In this document: one piece after another, positions 1 to 11,403 of the stretch
Numbering within the stretch: position 1 is the stretch's first letter
How the letters are laid out: each line of letters opens with the position of its first letter
Origin: Ectocarpus siliculosus
Lineage: Eukaryota > Sar > Phaeophyceae > Ectocarpales > Ectocarpaceae
Length of the DNA: 22,667 nt
NCBI GenBank assembly: GCA_000310025.1
Contig: FN648407.1
Coordinates: 107,495-130,161 of the forward strand
Reading direction: 5' to 3'
Translations under genes and position numbers: made by a program
Notes under the pieces: generated by a model
What the model was told of the DNA's origin: nothing
The model's database searches: none
What the model saw: the letters and a program-made list of their open reading frames with translations, nothing else

Positions 1-78
1 AAGTCTCCGTCTTAGCGCATAAAAGGGCACCGCGCGGGCGGAAAACACTCACACAGCACACCCCTCGCACTAACCCTG

Positions 79-714
79 CTACTGGCGGACGTCCCCTTCC
101 TCCCCGAAATGGAGGTAGTCCTCAAGGGCACATGTGACCTCCGCAACTCGGTGCAGCGCCGACTTCTTGTACTTGTCCCTGACGGCGTGTAGGTTGTTCC
201 CCTCGGCCCTGACGTGAAGGTAGTGAAGCCGCCGCACGCACGGCTCCAGCTCCCGGGCGGCGTAGCCCGTGTAGTGCTCCGTCTGCCTCGTCCAGGCCTC
301 GCGCGGGCAGCCCCTAGGGTGCAGCGTCTGCCGAGCCAGGTACAGCGCAGCCGCGGCCTTCAGCGAGGGCAGCAGGCTGACCCCTTGGTAGTCTTGCAGG
401 AGGAGCTCCAAGAGGTACGACACGAGGGACCGCTCGCGGGCGTTCGACTTCGCCGCCAGGCAGAAGCGGTCCTGGAAGTTGCACGGGGTGATGCACGTCA
501 GCCGGAACTGGAGCGCGTTCACGACCACCAGCTCCATGGCGATGATCTCCGCACGGGTGTAGGTGTTGTCGGAGATGTGCGCCAGCTCTTCGGCCGTCGG
601 GGCGTAGATCTCCTCGTACTTTGAGGCCAAGACCACGCAGGCGCACCCCAGCAGCTGCAGCTTCCCCCGGGGAACTTCGAACGCCGACAGGCTTCGGTCG
701 ATCAGGTCCACCGC
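79..714 (-). other. Cyclin coding exon 2 (terminal)
   Basis: Codes residues 369-579 and the stop codon at 79-81. It begins AVDLIDRSLSAF and carries the rest of the N cyclin box and the whole C cyclin domain. Only 78 bases of downstream sequence lie in the window, so the poly(A) site is not assessed. Confidence 0.93.
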
Positions 715-3634
715 CTAACGGGGTGGGGGGGGCGGGGGGGGGACGCGAAATCAGTAAGTAACAGAGCACAAGACGCGCAGACGCGTTTCAAATACGACGT
801 CTGAGATTGTCGACAGTTTGGAGCGAGGGCATGTGTGTGTGGGGGGGGGGGGGAAACCCTAAATCCGTGAGTGCCCCCCAAAAAATAGAAAAACACCCCC
901 CGTTTTCGGAATCTGAAAATTAAGAACATGCGCGTCGTCGTCCTCGATAGCAAGAGCTCGGGCTTTGCCTGGGTGCAAGAACTTCATGGGCAGGCTGAGA
1001 GAACGAGAGACACGGAGAATTATCTGCAGATCGCTGGCCAACAAAAATTTCCCCGCTATGACATATCGTGACGACGGCGAAACCATGCCAAGGGTATCGA
1101 AGATGATGCCATCATAAACGGATGTGAGCACGTGCAATATTCAACATTCAGGACTCGTCCATCGGACTACGCATGACTGCCGTGCACGCGCGTGCTTTTG
1201 GTGTCGTGCCCTAGCACACCTGATGAGAATCGGCGAAAGAAAACACCTGAAATTATCCACACATGGCGAGGAAAAGTCTCTGCGGCAAAAGATAATCAGA
1301 GATGTCAAGCGTTTGGCAGCTTCGTCTCTAGACTATAACATGCGAAGCGTAGCATTGGCCATACAAATGTGTTCGGGAATTGGACAACGCATGAGCGGTC
1401 AACCGTTACGTCGGTCATCACCCCCTACTGCTGTATTGGTACTTTGCCAACAAAGACTTGATTGTACCGTGATAACGGAGAGGCACCTCGTCCACGAAAA
1501 ACATCCGCTGCGGACTCTCTAAACGCACATGGTTTGGTATAAAAACTTCTCTGTTTGCGAAGCTCTCCATTGCTTGGTGTTGGGAAGTGCGTCCGTTAAA
1601 ATCGGGCAAGGACACGGGGATCGTTTAAACCTTAACATTGTCAAATGCTGCGATGTAGTCTTCCTTCCATAAGCTCGGATTTTTTTGTTCCTCGTCAACG
1701 TACATAACAGAATAGTCCAATGGCTATATAGATCGCATATCAAACGCCGGATCTCTCTTCATCGTATTATAGTGCTGCGACTCGTTACAGTACAGCTAAC
1801 GATGCCATTCACAGAGATCAATTTGTTCAAGCAAGGCGTGATCGTCTCACAGCGGCGTGTATGGTATAATATGATATAGTACCTCTAACCGGTATGTATA
1901 TAGCAATAGTCTCTCGTTGAAAATGATGTGCATATATATTTACATCTTCTAAAAGAACTTGGAACGTCGCGCGGCAGCGAAAAGGGGTGATCGGGTACAT
2001 ACATAGGCTTGAATACAAAAGTTTGAACTACTGACTGCTGTATCGCAAAAAAAATACGGGGGTAGTGCTCATTGTTGTAGGCACCAAGAGAAGAAGCACA
2101 ACAATGCCACGAAGCGGGAACGATTTATGTAGATACAACCATCGGGGGGTTGGGTGTACTGCTGTAGGTGGAGGAAGGGCAGCGTTCTCTCGACACGCGA
2201 CGGAGAGACTCCAAACAGACCTAGACTATGCATACAACCTGCTTACACGTACTGCTGTAGTTGTAGTTGGAAATTCAAATTTTTGAGAGACCAAGGAACG
2301 GGCGTAGTGCGTGAGGACAAGCATTATATAATGCACGCGTGCTTTCGAAAGCAGAAAGCGCGCGCGGGGCGGGGTACCTTGCGCTGGCAGGTGCTGCTGA
2401 AAAGGGCATGTTACCGAAGACGAGCCGTCTTATTATAGTACTATTATCTCGATATCCGACCGTTCCCGCGCCCATTTTTCAAAAAGACGAAGAACGTGCC
2501 TACACCCCAACAACGCGCTCGCCCGCTTACCTGAAACAGAGTTCTCGAAGATAGCTTGAACTGGTCGCAGACCTCGCAGATCCAATCCACGAGGACGCTT
2601 CTCATGCTCGGCCGCATGTCCTTCTGCTTCGCGCCGATGTAGGCCACCGGCCTATTCCGTTTCTCCTGCTCGCGCAGGTACAGCGCGTGCTCCTTGGCGT
2701 AGTCGGGATTCAGCAGGTGGGACTCCCCCTCCTCCGACACCCCGGCGTCGATGTCTTTTACCCCCGGCGGAAGCTGCTCCTGCTGCTGCTGCTGTGCGTG
2801 TGGTTTCCGCGCCTCGCCCACCCGCTGCTGAGCCGCCGCCGCCGGCCGTGCTGGTGGTTGGCTCGAGCAGCTGCTGTCGTCTTTACTTCTCCGCCTGCTG
2901 TCAGCACAGCCTCCGCCCTCGGCGGCATCCGCAGCAGCAGAAGCAGCAGCAGCAGCAGCAGCTGGGTCGCCGCCTACACCACCGCCCTCGCCACACGCGC
3001 TCTTACCGCCCGCTCCCTCTGCGCCGACGCATCGCCCAGCACCCGCCGTGCTGCTGCGGCGCCGGCGCTGCGGCGCCTGCGGCTCGGCCTCCCCGTCATC
3101 CGCGACTCCTTCGAAGCTAAGATCCACGACCATGCCCTCGAGATCTTCGTCGCAGGACATGCTCCCATCATCATCATCCTTGTCTCCTTCTTCTTCCCCT
3201 TCCGCCTCCTCCTGTTTGCAGCTTACCGCCGCTGCGCGCCCGCTGCCGCCGCTGGTGGTATTGGCGCCTCTCGGCACCGAGGATGATGATCGAGTCCGCC
3301 TGCCGCTGCCACTGCTGACGTTGCTGCTGCCGCTGCTGCCGCTGCTGCGAGTCTTGGTGGTAGACGCCGCCGCCTGGTGAGCGTTTACACGCCGCGAGTT
3401 TCGATTCGATCTGCGGGGGGCCATGGGCGAAGGCCGCCGCGGAGCCTGCTGGGATCGGCGGCTCGAGCTCACGGAGGAGGACTGCTGGCGGGTGGACACG
3501 CCGACGCAGCTGTGCTCCTCTCTGATGTCCTGCAGGACACGCTTCCGCTTGGAGGTGCTCGGCGCAGCAGCGGCAGCGGCAGCGTCGCTGGTGCCGCCAC
3601 CGCCGCGGGATTGCGGTCGAATCCTCTGTGCCAT
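79..3634 (-). CDS. Mitotic-type (A/B) cyclin, 2 exons, complete
   Basis: The coding sequence joins 2531-3634 (exon 1) and 79-714 (exon 2), giving 579 residues. Cyclins of this type bind and activate a cyclin-dependent kinase to drive S/M-phase events in the nucleus. The cyclin N box is canonical: MRSVLVDW at 344-351, then PRGKLQLLG, ASKYEEIY (Lys400) and TDNTYT-like SDNTYT followed by Glu429. Lys400 and Glu429 correspond to the conserved Lys-Glu pair of the cyclin fold. The C-terminal cyclin domain has LEHYTGY-like TEHYTGY, the ALYLAR helix and AVRDKYKK. Residues 1-300 are low complexity (Ala, Ser, Gly and acidic runs) with a KRKR nuclear-localisation-like cluster at 29-32 and a degenerate destruction-box-like KRVLQDI at 31-37. 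The start is the ATG at 3634. The mixed A- and B-type features leave the subclass open. Family assignment is very secure; the extreme N-terminus is less so. Confidence 0.93.
715..2530 (-). other. Cyclin intron, 1,816 bp
   Basis: Runs from GTAAGC at 2530 to TTAG at 715. On the sense strand the acceptor follows a strongly C-rich polypyrimidine tract (719-743), and a further C13 run lies at 841-853. Joining the flanks gives the continuous cyclin string LFQ-AVDLIDR. I see no convincing gene inside; short open frames on both strands have no recognisable motifs. Three copies of the decamer TACTGCTGTA occur on the plus strand (1426, 2157, 2250). Confidence 0.9.
2531..3634 (-). other. Cyclin coding exon 1
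   Basis: Codes residues 1-368: the low-complexity N-terminus and the first helix of the cyclin box, ending in Leu-Phe-Gln. The donor is CAG|GTAAGC at 2530 (phase 0). Reading on past the donor gives non-cyclin residues, which supports the splice. Confidence 0.92.
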
Positions 3635-3651
3635 CGTGATCTCGCTGTTGC

Positions 3652-3654
<3 letters not shown>

Positions 3655-3684
<30 letters not shown>
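3655..3684. repeat. CTG/CAG tract in the cyclin 5' leader
   Basis: About ten CTG units on the plus strand (GCA/CAG on the cyclin sense strand) end roughly 20 nt upstream of the cyclin ATG. The frame upstream of that ATG stays open through the tract and would read as poly-Ala. Confidence 0.85.
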
Positions 3685-3686
<2 letters not shown>

Positions 3687-4059
3687 GCGGCAGGGACGAC
3701 GGAAGGCGGCGGCGGCGGCGCGGTGCAACGCTGAACGCTCTTGGCATCAAGAGAGGGCGCTGCACTGGGATGGTTGGTGTGCAGTGGGTGAGGCAGGTGG
3801 GGCGTGCCCTGCAGAGCCTCCCTGGAAGGGAGAGTTGGTGGAAGGGCAGCGAACCCAACTGCTGTTCGTGTTGAATGGACTCACTTCAATTGCAGACAAG
3901 GGCAACAACCTCTCTGCAGCTCGACAAGCTTGCGCGATCCAAGGAAAGCGCGCTCAGCAGCCAAGGCCGGTAATTGCCCACTTCCTCAGAGTCCACGCGA
4001 AGCTCGTGGTGAACGTGGTGGGTCGCTTGAGCAAGCTCCGCTACCAGCGCGCGCGGCCG

Positions 4060-4073
4060 CAATTTGAAAATTG
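4060..4073. promoter_or_regulatory. Palindrome CAATTTGAAAATTG upstream of cyclin
   Basis: Six-base arms (CAATTT/AAATTG) flank GA. The element contains TTTGAA, the animal CHR cell-cycle core, and on the cyclin sense strand a CCAAT box directly adjoining it. It lies about 430 bp upstream of the cyclin ATG next to a GCGCGCGGCCGC block. Function is inferred by analogy only, since CHR and CCAAT rules are established in animals. Confidence 0.25.
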
Positions 4074-6374
4074 GTGAGCTGATGATGATGACGCCCCCCC
4101 CTCTGCCGTTACCAACGTGCCCCTCTCTCCTTGCTTTGCGCGGCGCTTGTGCGGGGGAGAGCTTCCGCTCTCGTCAATGGAAGGGAAAAACTTTGGACAG
4201 TGAGGCCTGGCACACGCTGCTGCCCTTCTGATGGAATGTCCTCACTAACTTGCTCTCTGCCCTTGCCCTGGCACGTGATGAGGTGTGCGTGCCTAAAACC
4301 TAAAGAGCTAGAAATTTGAATTTGACAAGGGGGGACGCAGCAGAGAATTCCAGGGGGGGGGGGATGATCACGTATTTGCATGCATGCATCACCACATGTG
4401 TATGTAGTATCATGTGTCTGTCTCAGACAATAACCCAGCCTGTAAGGAGATGCGCTGTTTTACTATGTGCTATTTTCCATAGGTCGAGTGTGTTTCTTCA
4501 CGCTGTCGCTCGTGCATCAACGCACAGGCTGAGGGGCACACAGGCGACTGTCGGCTGCTACACATGTGCGCTTGTATGAAAAACAAGAGGCGAAAAAAGA
4601 AAAGGATTTTCTTTCGAAGTGCATGAAAAAATGTGGTATATTACAATAGCGTGTTTTGTACCCCAAAGCAGTGCGGTAATACGAAGCGTCCCACACAGAC
4701 TTCTGCCTACTACGCCACGTATTAGACTTCGAGGTGGAGTAACCAGTCGTAATACTCTCTGTAATGCATGTGTCATCTTCTCACTTCACCACATGCACGT
4801 CAATTCCCCAAATGAATCATCGCGAAAAAATGGAAAAACTTGACCCCGGACGTCCCGTGATGGTCGGATGGCGCAAATATCAATCAGACAAAATACTCGA
4901 GAGACAGACTACCAACTGCCGGTGGGGGGCGGGGGCGGCACTCACGTCGACGCAGCATCCAGTTCGAGGGCAATTTTGGGTGATGAGCTGCCGGTGGCAA
5001 AATGATCGCCACGTCTCTGGATGGTAGACAATTGAACCGCAGCTGAGAGCGAGAAAAAGCGAGAGTGGCGCAAACCTCGCGAGAAAGGGCAAGAGAAACA
5101 AAATAATAGCAGATAGACTCTGAGGGTAGAAGAATCGTTTTGTCACCGGTCAGCTGGTTTGTGCCGTAAACGTTTTATGTAAAAATCCACTCTTCGCGCG
5201 CACGCGGTTGCCGTAGGGCCCATCAAGATGACATATCTCAGCCTATGGTTCACGCCTCATCCACATCATGCTCGTTGAGGTCCATGTGTTCACGTCCCGC
5301 AACAACAGCGAGAGCTTGGCCTGGAACGACAACATCAGAGTCATCTATATAGGCTCGTGGCAAGAGGGGGGGGGCGTGCACACGTACGTGGGCGTCAAAA
5401 TCAAACAAGATTATTACTTGATTTCACACCACGAAATATTTACGAATGTCTCTCGCAACAATTTCACATGCGGAGGCACGACGGGTGGGTTGAAAACGCC
5501 GTGTGACGCACGCAGCCTGTTCTTCTCTGCCCACATGCACACAACAACAACACCAGTCTCGCCAAAAAGCAGCACTGTTTATGCTTTGCGGGGACTGCTT
5601 GCTAACCATCTACTCCGTGTCATAAATGTCTCGTAGTTTTCTCTAGCAACTCACACACACCGCCCTTCCAACCTCGTTCCATCGAGCTGCTCACAGTTGC
5701 TTTCGACGAAAAACAAGAGAGCTCGAACTAACCCGACCGTAGCCGAAACATTGACTCCCTAAGCCGGTCGAACGTACTACTCCTAGCACCCCACACGGCC
5801 TGGCTAACGCAGGCTTAACAAGATGCCCACCTTACGACAGCTGCAACTGCTGCTGCTGCTCGCAGCTCTAGCGTACGAGAAACAACAAGGGTAAAAAGAG
5901 AATGATGCGCCAGAAACAAGCATAGCTCAACTCAATCACGTCCGATGACAACTTTTACCACAATACTACCGGCGATTCTACACAACCGCCGCCGAAACGA
6001 AAAAAAAACAAACACCTCTTCAGCACCATCTATTTTAACCATTTGACACGAGCGTGCCGTCTTGACACGCCCAGACGGGCTACACCCGAACGTCAAAGTA
6101 CATCCACAGCCTAAACCTACCGGTCCAACAACCATCCCGCCGGAGGAATCCACACTAAACCAAACCAAACCTAGCCGAAGCTGCCCCCCCCCCCCCCCTC
6201 CCCGCCTTTCCTGTCCGCGTGGAACTAAACGACCTCGACGCAGGGCAACAACAAGAAGAGAGGGAGGGACAAGAGGAAAAAGAACAGCACAGCAGGCGAA
6301 AACGTCGCACTTCATTCACAAGACCGTCCCGATGACAGTTCCGTGTCATTGTTTCACGGCAAATTTACACAAGG

Positions 6375-6732
6375 CTAGCCCTTCACTGCCGCCGGCATGC
6401 CAGCGTGAGGGCTACCAGAGTTGCTGCCGCCCCTGGCGGGCGGCGGCGGCGGAGGCGGGGGGGGGGTATGCTGTGTCTTCAACCGCTCGAAGCTGGCGCC
6501 CCTGCCACGCATGGTAGAGTTAGCCGCGCCGCCCCCCCCGGTCGAGGAACGATTCAACGACGACGACGACTGCTGCTGCTCGGCAGCCTGACGGGCGGCG
6601 CGCTCCTTGACCATGGTTCGGTGACGCCGTTTGACTAGGTCGCAGACAAGGAAGTCGAAGAAGCGGAAGAAGCAGAGCTTGAACTGCTTGCTGTTCTCGC
6701 TCGGGCGCCTCCTGATAGAGTAGCGCGCGCTC
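6375..6732 (-). other. UBL-kinase exon 11 (terminal)
   Basis: Residues 951-1069 and stop. Begins SARYSIRRRPSENSKQ, then an aromatic/hydrophobic stretch FKLCFFRFFDFLVCDLVKRR (968-987), Gln and Ser runs and a nine-proline run. The acceptor is TTTAG|GAG. If intron 10 is retained, translation instead stops at the TGA inside the donor. Confidence 0.75.
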
Positions 6733-9700
6733 CTAAAGGGCGGGTGGGCGAGAGACAGAGACAAGCGAGAGAAAATTGAAAAATGTAAACAGGTCGACCT
6801 CAAGTGCAACATCCACAAGGTAAGCAAAAGGATGGAATACCGGATGAGTCCACCTCCACTTGAGCCACAACCCATCCATGAAACACTAGGCAATGATAGC
6901 TGCTGCGGTCACACACACACGCACACTAAAACCGAATCTCACTCACCCTCTCTTGGCCGCGTCGTAGAGCGCCATGCTCCCCAGCCCGTGGTAGCTGTAG
7001 CTGCGGACGATCTTCACCCCGGGTGTCAACGCCTGCTGCAACTCCTGCGGCGACTTGGACTTGTGCTCCCCACCGGCCGGCGGCAGCGTCGGCGAAGCCG
7101 TCGCCGGACGAGGCGCGGCGAGCGGCCGCTTCGGATCGCCGCCGCCGCCGCCGCCGCCGCCATCACCGCCGACCCTGGAAACCCGGTGCGGGACCACCGA
7201 CTGCATCACGGGCCGCGGCTTCTGCTGCGGCATGGGCTCCGGAATGACGAGACCGGCCTCTCCTCGCCGCCACCCTAGCCCCGGCCCCGCCATGTTGCCG
7301 TTCTTCTCCTCCGCCGGCGGTACCGACCCCGATGAGCCCACGCCTGCGACAGCTTCCCTGGTACGCTCGACAGCGGCGGTGGTGGCCCACAGGGGCGGGG
7401 GCGGTTCGCTGCCCGCCCCTCCCGTCGGGCCTGCGGGAGAGGGCACCTCCTGGTCGACCTCTACCATGGGCTCGAGGCTGTTCCCCGCCGACGACATGAG
7501 CATGTTCTTCTTGCACCTTTCGGCGGCAAGCGGAGGAGTTTTCCGCCGGGGTGGCGGCGGCGGCGGCGGTTTCTCCGAAGACGAGAACAACTTCCGCCCG
7601 ACCTTGGCGTCGGTCCCCACCGGTTCTCCAGGGTCCGCCGATTCATCTTCCAACGACGCTGCTACCGGGTCGCCCCCGTCCTTCCTCAACGGGGGTCGGC
7701 CGCCGCCCGCCCGCTCTCCTCGGCTGCTCGCGCCGCCGCTCCCCGCCACGCTCTCGCCCGGAGACGCCTCGTCCCCGAGGGTACCGTCCTCCCAGTGGGA
7801 GAAACGACGGGTGGCGTTGCGGGCGTCGATGGTCTCGAACTTCTCTCTCCAGAACCCCGCCGGGGAGATGGGCTCTGCGTCCGATTCCGCGGACTTAGCC
7901 GGGGAGGTCGAGTCCCCGTCCCCGCCGCCGCCGGCGGACATGTCGCGGGAGAGGGTCCTCGCGCCGGGGGCCCAGATGCGCAACCCCTCGCCTCTCGCTC
8001 CTCCGGCCCTGCCGCCGCCGCCGTCTACGCTCTTCCCCGCGCCGCGGAGCTCCGGCGCCGACGTCAGGTACTCCTCGCTGCTGGCGTCCGTGGAGCTCTC
8101 GGTCGCCAAAGACGGTGCCGTCGCCGGCACCCCTTCCGGACCACCGGCCGAGAGAAACCAGTTATCCTTGTCCTCTTTCGACGCCCAGTCGGTGCTGCCG
8201 ACGCTGCGGTGTACCGGCAGCGAACCCGGGCGGGATCGAGCGGCGGCGGGCGTCTTGGTGGCGTCGAGGCTCTTGGAGGTGAGGTCGGCGAGACGCTTCG
8301 ACGGGGCGACGGAGGTCTGGTGATCTACGGCCGCCCTGGCGAGCTCGCTGCCTCAATCGGATGGATTCGGCCGAGATTTCGGTTTCGAAGCGGAAAAAGA
8401 AATAACACGCGGTGTTCGTGTTTCAGGACGTTGTAAACGGTTCAACTATGGCTTGAACACAGAGTGGGTTGACGGAGTACGGTGATCAGCGGACAGTGCG
8501 TGGGACGACGCCCTCGACATACACAAGTCGTGGCCCATCCCGCTATTGGGTGGCCAGAAAGATGTGCCAGGCCAAACCGCTCACCCTAGCGGGCATCCCT
8601 ATTCAAAGAACAAAACATTTTGACTCCTATTTCTACCTATGGCAATATATTTCACCCCCCCTTTCGAGGAACCACTACCGCTTGGCACCAAGGCAAGCTA
8701 GAAAGACGAAAACACTTCATTCTTGGACAAGGTCCAACTATTCAAGTCACACAAGTATTTCGCAATGACAGGCAGGGTCTGTCCGCACACCACTCCAGCC
8801 AAGCAAATAAGCAACCTATTAGATGAAAATATGTTTCTACTATAAAATAGTGCAAACAACTCACGTGGCGCGCGCGATCAAAGTTTCCAGCTCCGACGCT
8901 TTGTCGAAATCCTCACGCCTGATGATGCTGCACCAAAAAATAAAAAACGGGGGCGAAACGCGAAAACGCACGGCGGGAGGCAAAGGAAAGGATGGGAGGG
9001 GACCAATCAGCAAAGACGGGATATTGTACCGGGTGGTACTCTACTGGAGAAGGAACTCTAACAACAGTATAACCACTACGCATCGCTCCAACCCGGAGAA
9101 TCAATGCAATGCATTGAAGCCAAGCACTACAAGAAAGAGCAACAACGGCGCTGGGAGACGGTAAGTGAATATCAACACGCGAATGCCGTTAGCAGCAGAG
9201 CCGATTGCTGAAAAAGCCGCTCACACACGAGTCGATCGGTCGACAATACCGAGAAAAGCACACCGGGGGGGAAAGAGAGAATAAAGACAGAGGGGATTGG
9301 ATTGGCTCACCATGCGATGTCGTAGAGCGTAAGGCCCGCCTTCACCCCTTCCTGCAGCAAGGTCTCCGCGATGCGCAGGTTGCGCAAGCACGGCTCCTGC
9401 AGGTTGAGGGTGTTGCCCAACCTCTCCGCCGTAGCCTCGGGCTCGAAGGACATAATGTAATCGTACAGCTCCGGGTCGACCGGCTATATGTGGGGACGCA
9501 ACGGCGCGGGGCGGGGAAATAGCATCATGAACGTTTTTCCTCTCGATGCTTGTTCCTTGTACCGATCAAGTGAGCACGCTTTCGGTGAATGGACTCTCGT
9601 AGTAATTCGAAGTAGAAAAAATAACAGAAATCCCTCCCCTTGTCATACCAACCAAGCACCATGTCCATGAGAAGAAGCCAAGCCAGCAGCTTCTCGTGAC

Positions 9701-11362
9701 GAGACGAACGGAGCTACATCGGGGGGGGATGCTCGACACAACGGCACACACGCAAATCAACCAACCCGTGCACCCCCCGCGGCGGTCTCACCTCCTTGAT
9801 CTGCCTCCAGTCCAGCCAGCACCAGTCGCACCAGTCGATCACGAGCTCGTTCGAGAGACACAGCCCGTGGTCGATAGGGATCAGCTCGTACTCGGTGGAG
9901 CCGGCCAAGACCCCGCCGCTAGGCCGGCGGCTGCCGGCCCTCCTGCCGCCGCCCTCCCCACCCCCACCCACCCCGGTTGCCAAGCCTCCGCTCTGCGTAC
10001 CCCCGCGGCTAGCTCCCGCCACCGACACACCGCGGGGCGAAGCCTCGGTGTTGCTATCGCTGCTACCGTATCGGCTGTGGGACCCATCGCCGCCGCCGCC
10101 GCCACGTATACGCTCGGAGAAGCTGCAGCTGCGGCGGGGCCGGCTGCGCACGAGGATATTGACGCTGTTGCGATCGCGGTTCAAGATGCGCATGTCCAGC
10201 AGGGCTATCTTTTGCACCTCCCGACGGGTCAGCCGCGAGGGGGAGATATCTTCCACCACCTGGGTGGCAAAAGGGACGCACGCGCGTGTGGGTCACATCT
10301 CGATGAGCGCCTTGCTTGTTGCATCGTGGACCACCACACCCTTAATTTGGAGACGATCCAGCATTCTTATCCATCCCTGACAAGGGCGTCACCGACTTAA
10401 GGGTGCTCACTTTGATGCTATGGCAGATGCATTTTCATAGACTTGTTGTATTTCTCATGTTGCATCTCATTCCTTTCCTCTCTTCTGCGGGACAAGCGGG
10501 GGGTAGTTTACATGTCCATGCTGTGTTGGTCGCACAACCCTGCTACTGGTTTTGGTCTTGCAAGTTTTTTTCTGCACACGCATAGCGTTGTTGCTGCTGG
10601 TGTTGCTATTTATTCCTATGTATGTACGGCAAGAGAACCACGCGAGGTTCTCGCAAGCGGGTGCCACCCTGCCGTGGCATGCACATAAGACTCGAAAAAC
10701 CGAAAAACCAACGCAACATGACCTCCAGCACCATCCGCGAACAACACTGAGATCTAGTTGAACATTAGCCCTTGGCTCACTCACCATATCATGGCGGACA
10801 AACTCCTGGAAGCTCCCGAGCTTCTTACGCTCCTTATGGTCCCAGTAACAGAACGCCGGGTGCTTCGCCTCTACAAGGGTTGTCGGAGGGACCCCATGAA
10901 GGTTTCGATCGTCCTGTTAACAAATAAAAGAAACAGGGGGGGGGGGGGGACGAACCGGGGGACCGGGAACAATCTTGCCTGTCATTTTCATACACCAAGC
11001 AGATCTTGCTGAGAATGGCGGTGTTCCAATGATCAGTGGACTAGCGCAGTCTTGCTTACACGGAAGATGGCGAATGCGACGCACCCACACAATACGCTGA
11101 GACATGCATACCTGTGGCTCAACTAACCCCCACCCCCATCCAGCTCTTACAGCAGTGTCTCCGGTCCGAATACGGCAAGGGTTCAGGGACATCTCTTTCG
11201 AGGCTCACCAGTATGTACGCCGCAACCTCCCTCACGTATGACTCTCCCGCGCCTATGCCGGGCCGCATCGACACCGTTCCACCGCCCAAGCCGCCCTGCA
11301 TCGCTTCCCTGTGGTACGCCGTTGCAGCAGACCGATACCGCAGACCGTTGCAGCAAACCGTT

Positions 11363-11403
<41 letters not shown>

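Larger units (their letters stand above)
3635..6374. other. Intergenic region between the cyclin start and the kinase-gene stop
   Basis: This holds the cyclin 5' leader and promoter on the right of the cyclin ATG, and the 3' UTR of the UBL-kinase gene below 6375. I see a G11 run (4353-4363), a C15 run (6184-6198) and a 14-bp palindromic element at 4060-4073. Open frames of up to about 127 codons exist on both strands (for example 5268-5636 plus, 5932-6315 minus) but have no recognisable motifs, and I do not call them genes. No RNA gene was recognised. Confidence 0.6.

Noticed and set aside
5268-5636. 122-codon plus-strand ORF between cyclin and kinase genes
   Set aside because: Random-looking composition, no motif, no splice partners.
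7055-8323. 422-codon plus-strand ORF opposite UBL-kinase exon 10
   Set aside because: It is a composition shadow of the GC-rich minus-strand exon. It has no recognisable motifs, and the minus strand is fixed by in-frame splicing to the kinase domain.
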